NCBI GenBank assembly: GCA_965207585.1
Contig: CBDBMT010000003.1
Span: 3,782,001 to 3,846,000 of the forward strand
From: Bin87 sp965207585
GTDB lineage: Bacteria; Chloroflexota; Dehalococcoidia; Lucifugimonadales; UBA3495
Direction of reading: 5' to 3'
Length of the DNA: 64,000 nt
Of this stretch, positions 58,069 to 64,000 are shown in pieces. The notes below the pieces were generated by a model. That model searched no databases and was not told the origin of the DNA. It saw only the letters and a program-made list of their open reading frames with translations. Numbering within the stretch: the stretch's first letter is position 1; every line of letters starts with the position of its first letter. The position numbers and the translations under genes are program-made.

Positions 58069-59175
58069 CTACGGCACCAGCATCGCCCGGGTGATCTCGG
58101 TCTGGCGCTGGCTCCACTCGGCGGCGGCGAATGCCTCGTTGACGTCGGCCAGCGGGAACGTGTGCGACACCAGCTTGTTGAAGGGCAGCCGGTCCTGGTT
58201 GCGTACCAGGAAGTCCAGAAGCTCCGGCAGCAGCGACGGACGATACATCAGGCTGCCCACGATGTTCTTGCCCTGGAGCAGCTTGGACGGGTCGATGGAA
58301 GTTTCCTGCCCGCGCACGATGTCGCCGATTTCCACGAAGGTGCCGCCGTTGGACAGCATATCGATGCCTTCCCGCAGCAGGTCGGCCCGGCCCACCAACT
58401 CCATCACCACGTCGGCGCCGCGCCCTCGCGTCAGCTCGCGGACCCGGCGCACGCGAGTTTCTGGCGTGTTGAATTCCTCGATGTTGATGGTGTGGTCGGC
58501 GCCGAATTCTTCCGCCAGTTCCAAGCGGTTCTCCAGCCGGTCCAGCACAATGACGCGGTCGGCGCCGCGCTCCTTGGCCATGGCGGTGGCGTGGATGCCC
58601 AGGCCGCCGGCGCCCATGATTACCACTGACTGGCCGTGGCTCATCCCGGCGCGCTCCAGCCCGGTGGTGACGGTGCCCATGGCGCAGTTGACCGGGCCCA
58701 GCAGGTTGTCGGGGAGTTCGTCGGGCACGCGGAAGAAAGGATGGCGCGGGGGCAGATACAGAAAGTCCCCGTAGGTGCCGGTGAAGTAGGGCCAGTTGCC
58801 GGCGGCGGGGTACTGGCGGTTGGCGCACCAGTTGGTGTTGCCCCGCAGGCACATGTGGCAGTGGTAGCAGGGGAACACCGCGGCGTAAACCACCCGGTCG
58901 CCCTCGTTCACGTCAGTTCCCCAATAGTCGGTCGTGACACCATCGCCCAGATGTTCGATGACGCCGGTTCCCTCGTGGCCCATGACACGGCCGGTAGGGG
59001 GCAGCGGATTGTGCTCCTGGGTCTGGTCGCCGCGCCAGGTGTGCAGGTCGGAGCCGCAGATGCCGGCCTGGGTCATGCGCAGCAGCACTGCCCCGGGTTC
59101 GGGTTCGGGAACGTCATACTCTTCGATCTCAAAGGGCTTGCCGTATTCCTTGACGACAACGATGCGTCCTTTCAT
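58069..59175 (-). CDS. Zinc-dependent alcohol dehydrogenase (MDR family)
   Basis: 368 aa from the ATG at 59175, GGAGGG upstream. The catalytic Zn site is CGSDLHTWRG (Cys) and GHEGTG (His-Glu). The structural Zn cysteines are CYHCHMCLRGNTNWC. The Rossmann motif is GAGGLGIHA. NAD-dependent oxidation of an alcohol or threonine-like substrate. The first Rossmann strand ends in Asp (VLDRLEN), so NAD is preferred. Intrinsic terminator after the stop. Confidence 0.93.
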   Translation of the reverse strand: MKGRIVVVKEYGKPFEIEEYDVPEPEPGAVLLRMTQAGICGSDLHTWRGDQTQEHNPLPPTGRVMGHEGTGVIEHLGDGVTTDYWGTDVNEGDRVVYAAVFPCYHCHMCLRGNTNWCANRQYPAAGNWPYFTGTYGDFLYLPPRHPFFRVPDELPDNLLGPVNCAMGTVTTGLERAGMSHGQSVVIMGAGGLGIHATAMAKERGADRVIVLDRLENRLELAEEFGADHTINIEEFNTPETRVRRVRELTRGRGADVVMELVGRADLLREGIDMLSNGGTFVEIGDIVRGQETSIDPSKLLQGKNIVGSLMYRPSLLPELLDFLVRNQDRLPFNKLVSHTFPLADVNEAFAAAEWSQRQTEITRAMLVP

Positions 59176-59345
59176 GGTGGTCCCTCCGGTTGAGCGTGAT
59201 AACCGTATCGATGGCCGGTATCCTAGCACACCGTCCATTGGCAGGTAAGGCACCGCTTGCGGGCAGCGAGTCCGCTGCTGGCCTCTGTGATACACTGCGG
59301 GCCATCAGGCATCAGCAGATTACGCATGGGTACGTGGGCAGTCCG

Positions 59346-59792
59346 ATGAAAATTGCTATTGGCTCCGATCACGCCGGGTTCGAATACAAGGGCAAGCTGC
59401 TTGCGCTCCTGGCGTACCTGGGCCACGAGGCGATGGACTACGGGGCGTACTCGGAAGAGTCCAGCGACTACCCCCAATGGGTACGGCCCGTGGCGGAAGC
59501 CGTGGCCCGTGGCGAAGTGGACCGGGGGATCGTCCTCGGCGGTTCCGGCAACGGTGAGGCCATAGTCGCCAACCGCGTCCCGGGCGTGCGCTGTACCCTA
59601 TGCTGGAACGCGGACTCGGCACGGTTCGGCAGGGAGCACAACGACTCCAACGTGCTGTCCATGGGACAGAGGTTGGTGTCCTGGGAGACCGCCCGCGAGA
59701 TCGTGGACGTGTGGCTTACGACTGAGTTTGAAGGCGGGCGGCACCTGCGCCGCATCAATCAGATTGACGCAGCGCCGCAGCGCCTGACTTAA
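59346..59792 (+). CDS. rpiB: RpiB/LacA/LacB-family sugar-phosphate isomerase (likely ribose-5-phosphate isomerase B)
   Basis: 148 aa from the ATG at 59346, standard length. It starts MKIAIGSDHAGFEYKGKLLA with the catalytic Asp and His. Then VDRGIVLGGSGNGEAIVANRVPGVRCTLC; the usual catalytic Cys of GxCGTGIG is replaced here by Ser (GGSGNG), which is found in the actinobacterial-type RpiB. Interconverts ribose-5-phosphate and ribulose-5-phosphate, feeding Rpe. No clear Shine-Dalgarno. A hairpin at 59796-59824 follows. Confidence 0.9.
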   Translation: MKIAIGSDHAGFEYKGKLLALLAYLGHEAMDYGAYSEESSDYPQWVRPVAEAVARGEVDRGIVLGGSGNGEAIVANRVPGVRCTLCWNADSARFGREHNDSNVLSMGQRLVSWETAREIVDVWLTTEFEGGRHLRRINQIDAAPQRLT

Positions 59793-59795
59793 ACG

Positions 59796-59824
59796 GTTCC
59801 GGCCACCCCAAGCATGGCCGGAAC
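59796..59824. terminator. Hairpin between convergent rpiB and nitrile hydratase-like genes
   Basis: Ten-bp perfect arms (GTTCCGGCCA and its complement), 9-nt loop. No T-run. Shared terminator is plausible. Confidence 0.55.
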
Positions 59825-59851
59825 ACCCAGACCCCATGCGCTCGTGGCCAG

Positions 59852-60466
59852 CTAAGGCAACAGCGCGTCCGTGACCCCAATCATGCTGTCCCGGCTCACC
59901 AGGCTGGCCAGTTCTTCCTCGCTCATCCCCTCGGTTCCCGCCGGCCGGCGCGGCAGCACCAGGTAGCGCATGTCGGCGGTGCTGTCCAACACGGTGATCT
60001 GGACGCCGTCGGCCAACTTGGTTCCGAACTCGGCCATCACTCCCCGCGGGTCGCTGACGGCCCGGGCACGATAGGCCAGGCTCTTGTACCAGTCGGGTGG
60101 GCGGCCCAGCAGCATCCGGGGATAGCAGGAACACAGAGTGCAAACCACCAGGTGGTGAGTGTCCTCCGTGTTCTCCACCACCTCTAAAAGCGGGGTTTCG
60201 GCCGGGATCTCGATGCCCATCTCGGCCAAGGCGGACCGCGAATCAGCCAGCAAGCGCGCCTTGAAACCCTCGTCCACCCACGCTTTGGCGACGACGCGGG
60301 CGCCGTCGGCCGGCGTGCGCCCGTCCATCAGGTTCACCTGGCGCTGGACCTCATCGGGAGTGAGCAGGCCCTTCTCCGCAAGCAGAGCTTCAATGGCTAC
60401 AGAGCGCAGCGCAACCTCGCTCATGGGCTCGTCGTGGATGTGGTCGACAACATGGGTTGCGGTCAT
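59852..60466 (-). CDS. Nitrile hydratase alpha subunit / thiocyanate hydrolase gamma-like
   Basis: 204 aa, normal for nitrile hydratase alpha. The metal claw VCTLCSC gives Cys109, Cys112 and Cys114 (with Ser113); the CTLCSC form is the cobalt type. ARVVAKAWVDEGFKARLL and the following PRMLLGRPPDWYKSLAYRARAV are family landmarks. Hydrates a nitrile to an amide or hydrolyses thiocyanate; a partner related to the beta C-terminal half is encoded at 62923-63252, two genes upstream on the same strand. GGGGAGAG precedes the ATG. Confidence 0.92.
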   Translation of the reverse strand: MTATHVVDHIHDEPMSEVALRSVAIEALLAEKGLLTPDEVQRQVNLMDGRTPADGARVVAKAWVDEGFKARLLADSRSALAEMGIEIPAETPLLEVVENTEDTHHLVVCTLCSCYPRMLLGRPPDWYKSLAYRARAVSDPRGVMAEFGTKLADGVQITVLDSTADMRYLVLPRRPAGTEGMSEEELASLVSRDSMIGVTDALLP

Positions 60467-60517
60467 GTTTCTCTCCCCAATGTTCTATCTGTTGAATTTC
60501 CCAAATGTCAACATGCC

Positions 60518-61633
60518 CTAATTGTGACAGCCCCGCGCCTCGATGTCCCAAACCGCCTCCACCTTGCCGTCGCGTATGCCGATGAAACGATCCCAGCGGC
60601 TCACCATGGCGTCCTGCTGGCCGGGTAGGAGCACTACCTGGTCGCCGACCGCCAGTTCGACTCCTTCCGCCACCTGGAACACGGTGCGGTCGGTGTCGAT
60701 ATCGACGGCTTCAACCCCGGGCCGCCCTTCTACTCGCGGCAATCCCTTCATGCTGCCCACGGCCCGCGCCCCAGCGTCGCCAATCGCCGTTCCCTGACGG
60801 GGGACACTGATGATGGAGGTCAATACCTTGCCGGCCAACTGAAAATCCTCCATGTATTCGTATGAGGTTTCCATCACCAGGTAGGAACCGCCCTGGATTT
60901 CGGTAACTTCAGGCATGTCGCCGGCGATGTCATAGCTCCAGGTTTCGCCCGTCGATACGATTTCAACCGGCAGTCCGTCGGCGATCATGGCCTCCCTGAG
61001 ATCAAGAACCGGCTGGATGAGGCGGTGGGCTTCGGTGGCACGGTCCTCCCGGTCAGAAGACGGCTCGGCCATCATCTGGTGGCTCATCACGCCTTTCAGG
61101 GAGAGCCCGGGCAGCGAATCGATCAATCGGGCCAGGGCCACACCAGATTCCACTCCCTGCTCTCCTTCCTGCACGCCACAACGGAGCAGGCCGGTTTCCT
61201 GCTCGATGACCACACCCAGGTTCACGCCCTGGGCCGCGGCAGCCTGGGAAAGGTCATGGGCATTCGCTTCGTTTTCGCAGGCCACCAGGATCTCGGCCTG
61301 ATCCGCCAACGCACAAAGCCGGGCGATCTTTGGCGGCGCAACCACTTCGCTGGTAACGAATACGCTGGGCACGCCACCCTGCACCATCACCTCAGCCTCG
61401 GCGACCTTGGCAGCGCAGACGCCACCGATCGTGCCGCCGCGCTGGATCTGCCGCAGAGCGATGGCTGGGCTCTTGTGGTTCTTGCTATGCCCACGCAACT
61501 TGCTGTGCCGGTCCTCGTAGAAGTCGGCAATGACATCCATGTTGTGATCCAGCGCATCCATGTCCAGGATCAGGCATGGAGTATCCAGTTGCGCAACGGG
61601 CGTGCCGGGTTGGGGATCATGCGTTTGTGGCAT
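60518..61633 (-). CDS. D-threonine-aldolase-like PLP enzyme (alanine racemase N-terminal fold)
   Basis: 371 aa, fold type III. The PLP Lys is Lys51 in RGHSKNHKSPAIA, and later motifs are FVTSEVVAPPKIARL, LGVVIEQETGLLRCGV, GVMSHQM, IVSTGETWSYDIAGD. The C-terminal metal-binding His/Asp pair of D-threonine aldolase is not clear here (VVLLPGQQDAMVS), so the reaction may differ (dehydratase or racemase). GGAGGTACG precedes the ATG at 61633. It lies 51 bp upstream of the nitrile hydratase-like gene and downstream of a related gene. Confidence 0.85.
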   Translation of the reverse strand: MPQTHDPQPGTPVAQLDTPCLILDMDALDHNMDVIADFYEDRHSKLRGHSKNHKSPAIALRQIQRGGTIGGVCAAKVAEAEVMVQGGVPSVFVTSEVVAPPKIARLCALADQAEILVACENEANAHDLSQAAAAQGVNLGVVIEQETGLLRCGVQEGEQGVESGVALARLIDSLPGLSLKGVMSHQMMAEPSSDREDRATEAHRLIQPVLDLREAMIADGLPVEIVSTGETWSYDIAGDMPEVTEIQGGSYLVMETSYEYMEDFQLAGKVLTSIISVPRQGTAIGDAGARAVGSMKGLPRVEGRPGVEAVDIDTDRTVFQVAEGVELAVGDQVVLLPGQQDAMVSRWDRFIGIRDGKVEAVWDIEARGCHN

Positions 61634-61710
61634 GGACGTACCTCCGAATCTCCTGCAGATCTAATCGAAACTCACGGCGGACACTGTCAGGGAAGAGCCA
61701 TCGTTGGAAA

Positions 61711-62874
61711 CTACGCCAGTTGTCCCCGGCCGGCGACCCGCCAATATCCCACCAACTTGCCGTCGCGCACGGCGCGAATGTAATCATACTGATTGACGCA
61801 GAGGGCCAGGTTGTAGGGAACCAGGTGGACTTTGTCATTGGGCATCAGCTGCTCGGTGGCCGGCCCTTCCAGATCCAGGATGCCGTGCTCCGCGCTGAAC
61901 CTGGTGGCCACGGCGCCCTCGAATCCCTCCAGGACGGGGACACCGAAATCAGGCCCGGTGGTCTTGTGACCGGCATCCACCACCGCCCGGCCCGCCACGG
62001 GATGGCCGATGACCGTTGCCAGAACCCTGGCCGCCGGCTGCAACTCCGGGCGAATTCGGAGGGTCTCCATATCCATCAGGGGATACACGCCGGCCTGGAC
62101 CTCGGTGATGCCCGACATTTGAGAGACAATGTCATAATTGTAGGTGCTGCCCGCGCTGACCGTCGCGGTCTCGATTCCGGCCTGTTCCAGGGCATCGCGT
62201 GTGTCCAGAATGGGTTGCAATCGACGGCGGGTTTCCGCCTCAAGTTCGGCACGATCCGTTATGGGCAACGGGCCTTCGTAAGTCATGATCCCTTTCAGCG
62301 ATAGCCCGGGGGCGTCGGTAATCGCTCGCGCCAGGTCAACCGCATCATTCGCGGATGAAACACCGCCAAACCCGTACCCAGCGTCCATGTCGACCAACAC
62401 GCCAAGGGTGACACCGGCGCCCTGCGCAGCCTCGGCAAGGTGCTGGACGTTGCGGCGGTCGTCGACGGCTACGCTCAGCGTGACCCGACCGGCCAGAGAG
62501 GCCAGCCGACTGATCTTGGCGGCGGTGACCACGCGGCCCGCTATCAGTATGTCGTCAATTGGGCGGTAAGGCGGTGCGGCCCGGTCGTCGGTGGCGACGT
62601 CTTCGCCGACGGCGGCAAATGCCTCTGCTTCCGCCAGAGAGCTGACCGCCACGCCGCCGGAGTTACCTGCCGCGGACAACTGGAGCCGGGCGATTTCAGG
62701 GCAGCCGTGGCAGGAAACGTGAGGGCGCACCGCAACCCGGCCACCGTCGGAGCTGCCAACAGCGTCGTGCAGGGCCGCGATGTTCTGCTCCATGATCCCC
62801 AGATCCACCACCAGGGCCGGCGTATCCAGTTCCTCTGCTGGGGTGCCAACAGGCTGAAATATCGGTCGCTCCAC
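61711..62874 (-). CDS. D-threonine-aldolase-like protein lacking the PLP lysine
   Basis: 387 aa, same family and overall length as the downstream gene. At the PLP site RPHVSCHGCPEIA, Ser54 stands where the catalytic Lys should be and Gly57 replaces a second Lys. The C-terminal metal region also deviates (LVPYNLALCVNQYD; the usual His is Asn). The remaining fold (VLVDMDAGYGFGG, GIMTYEGP, VSAGSTYNYD) is intact, so it is an expressed-looking pseudoenzyme, or uses other chemistry. The start is the GTG at 62874, GAGAGG upstream. Confidence 0.82.
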   Translation of the reverse strand: MERPIFQPVGTPAEELDTPALVVDLGIMEQNIAALHDAVGSSDGGRVAVRPHVSCHGCPEIARLQLSAAGNSGGVAVSSLAEAEAFAAVGEDVATDDRAAPPYRPIDDILIAGRVVTAAKISRLASLAGRVTLSVAVDDRRNVQHLAEAAQGAGVTLGVLVDMDAGYGFGGVSSANDAVDLARAITDAPGLSLKGIMTYEGPLPITDRAELEAETRRRLQPILDTRDALEQAGIETATVSAGSTYNYDIVSQMSGITEVQAGVYPLMDMETLRIRPELQPAARVLATVIGHPVAGRAVVDAGHKTTGPDFGVPVLEGFEGAVATRFSAEHGILDLEGPATEQLMPNDKVHLVPYNLALCVNQYDYIRAVRDGKLVGYWRVAGRGQLA

Positions 62875-62922
62875 TGTTTATATACCTCTCAATTGCGGCG
62901 CTGGCCGGCAAGATAGCACAAA

Positions 62923-63252
62923 TCAGGCCGGTTCCAGCCAGTGCTGATACACGTCCACTAGCAGAGTGTCGGCGGGATTGCCAGCATAGTCAGCCCAGAG
63001 GTCAGTCTGACGCAGGCGGATCCGGTACAGCGGTTGGCGGGGCAGGCCGTCGCCCCCATGGGCCAGCGACTCCGGGTTGGGAAAGACTCCGCAAAGCGCA
63101 TCGACCGTGCCCGTGTGTCCCTGGATGTAGGCCGGCGTGCGGAAGTGGTGCGCCGGGTATCCAGTGCGGATGCGGACAGTGGCGCCGTCGGGGTAGAGGG
63201 TGGGTTCCGCGGGGCTGGTCATCTTGGTTACCATCGGTTGAGGATCGGACAT
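62923..63252 (-). CDS. Nitrile hydratase beta C-terminal-domain-like / thiocyanate hydrolase alpha-like protein
   Basis: 109 aa from the ATG at 63252; later ATGs (63234, 63222) are possible. The SH3-like barrel typical of the C-terminal half of nitrile hydratase beta is recognisable: GATVRIRTGYPAHHFRTPAYIQGHTGTV, then LYRIRLRQTDLWADY and the ending HWLEPA. The N-terminal half of the beta subunit is missing here and was not found in the window. In thiocyanate hydrolase the beta protein is split in this way, so a split enzyme is plausible. No clear Shine-Dalgarno. Confidence 0.82.
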   Translation of the reverse strand: MSDPQPMVTKMTSPAEPTLYPDGATVRIRTGYPAHHFRTPAYIQGHTGTVDALCGVFPNPESLAHGGDGLPRQPLYRIRLRQTDLWADYAGNPADTLLVDVYQHWLEPA

Positions 63253-63313
63253 CAAAATTGTTGTTGCAGTATAACGCGCAATTCATCCGACGTGTCCAGC
63301 GCAAAAATTCTCT

Positions 63314-63676
63314 TTATTGATCTGGTAACAATGCGATTATCCCATGCAGCGCGCGACGGGCGGCCAAGCGTTTGCTGTTCAGTTCGCCGGGGATGAGATC
63401 ACGATTGTAGAAATGCCCATGCAGTTGGTCAGCTGCGGCGATGTCGGACTGCCATGGCAGATGCGGTTGTCGTTCCGCTAACCGCGCGGCCACCTGAAAA
63501 TAGCCTTTATGCCCCTGGCAGGGCCATTCGTTGATCTCAGCCACTGTGAGCAGGGCTTGAGCCACCGCGCCCCACAGCAATTCGGCGGCAATCATGGTGT
63601 TGCCGCCGCAGTCGAATTCCTGGTCGGCCCTTTGGGAAAACTCCAGGCTGGCATCCCGCCGTTCCTGGGGCGTCAT
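63314..63676 (-). CDS. HEPN/PaREP1-like protein
   Basis: 120 aa. Helical, with MIAAELLWGAVAQALLTVAEINEWPCQGHKGYFQVAARLAER resembling the PaREP1/HEPN core found at 32924-33439. Its start (63676) overlaps the previous gene's stop. Such proteins often sit next to nucleotide-binding or nuclease partners, but none is seen here. Function unknown. Confidence 0.65.
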   Translation of the reverse strand: MTPQERRDASLEFSQRADQEFDCGGNTMIAAELLWGAVAQALLTVAEINEWPCQGHKGYFQVAARLAERQPHLPWQSDIAAADQLHGHFYNRDLIPGELNSKRLAARRALHGIIALLPDQ

Positions 63677-64000
63677 CGCAGTTTCGCGCCCAGTTGGTTG
63701 ATTAGTTCAACGGCAGACCTGGCGAAGAGGAAAGCCTCTGCGCACGTTCGTCCGGCATCGTCATATGCTCCGGTGCGCACGGCGGTGGGTTGCCCCATCG
63801 CGGCGGCGAAAGCGCTGTTGAGGTCCTGGCCCTCCTTGGAGGCTGATTGCAGGAGCCGGTAGATGCTTTCATCATCGGTCGGCAATGTTCCTCCAGTGGC
63901 GAGGCCAACCATAGCTCGCAGGTCATCATCACGGTCCCGGTGCGGCCAACCCTGCAGCGCGGCGCTGGCGGCTATCGAGCAGACGATGGCGCTGCACAGG
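63673..64000 (-). CDS. Hypothetical helical protein, 5' end beyond the window
   Basis: The frame is open from the stop at 63673 through the right edge (at least 109 codons), with ATG only at 63912. Near the edge it reads LCSAIVCSIAASAALQGWPHRDRDDDLRAMVGLATGG, then YRLLQSASKEGQDLNSAF. It appears to be a partner of the HEPN/PaREP1-like gene that overlaps it (4 bp). The start lies outside the window. No named family. Confidence 0.6.
   Translation of the reverse strand, partial: LCSAIVCSIAASAALQGWPHRDRDDDLRAMVGLATGGTLPTDDESIYRLLQSASKEGQDLNSAFAAAMGQPTAVRTGAYDDAGRTCAEAFLFARSAVELINQLGAKLR

Noticed and set aside
59346..59420. tRNA-like GGGTTCGAAT stretch
   Set aside because: It lies inside rpiB and has no acceptor stem or anticodon arm.
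1..64000. CRISPR array, rRNA, prophage structural genes
   Set aside because: No regularly spaced direct repeats, no rRNA-like sequence and no phage genes were seen; only one IS is present.

Overview
The window is a GC-rich chromosomal segment, probably from an uncultured Chloroflexota bacterium (SAR202 / Dehalococcoidia-like or sponge-symbiont type). This is inferred from gene content rather than a marker phylogeny: several luciferase-like flavin monooxygenases, Rieske and HpaB-type oxygenases, many amidohydrolase / phosphotriesterase / SDR / VOC enzymes, D-threonine-aldolase-like proteins, an XRE-TM-TPR protein, and short palindromic 'AATCAGGATT' repeats in intergenic gaps. Housekeeping genes (rpmB, rpe, argH, mutL, uvrC, rpiB) show that this is chromosome. 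No tRNA, rRNA or CRISPR array was seen.

Layout. 0.1-6.4 kb: amidohydrolase, MetE-C-like protein, dodecin, ABC-F ATPase, vWA lipoprotein. 6.45-7.9 kb: a complete IS element with terminal inverted repeats and a 5-bp direct repeat, inserted at the edge of the vWA gene's Shine-Dalgarno. 8-10 kb: XRE-TM-TPR protein. 10.1-16.5 kb (minus strand): a probable aromatic-compound degradation cluster (VOC, SnoaL, HpaB, SDR, Rieske alpha/beta, SDR) broken up by repeats. 16.9-29.4 kb: a mixed catabolic stretch with a frameshifted phosphotriesterase and a DUF429-type gene carrying an in-frame TAA. 29.5-36.3 kb: a small Tat-signal protein, mutL-HAD-ArsC/Spx, rpmB, HEPN/PaREP1-like protein, argH-rpe, TIM-barrel isomerase. 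36.4-41.7 kb: phhB followed by a concentration of PD-(D/E)XK-like genes. 41.7-49.8 kb: PIG-L, ALDH, an mgtE remnant, uvrC, and a substrate-binding protein with a split TPP decarboxylase. 50-57 kb: FIST protein with a leaderless binding protein, ICL/PEPM enzyme, DUF429, and an aquaporin behind a putative attenuator. 57.4-64 kb: MazEF, alcohol dehydrogenase, rpiB, and a nitrile hydratase / thiocyanate hydrolase-like locus with two D-threonine-aldolase-like proteins and two HEPN/PaREP1-like genes, the last running off the right edge.

The most notable observation is that two unrelated genes each have a single in-frame TGA where the family is expected to have a cysteine: an ArsC/Spx-like protein (codon 13, giving U-x-x-C) and an NMT1/ThiY-like binding protein (codon 73). 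In both, a hairpin follows the TGA directly, as a bacterial SECIS element would. They are candidate selenoproteins. The caution is that the same window also holds one single-base frameshift and one in-frame TAA, so assembly error or gene decay must be excluded.
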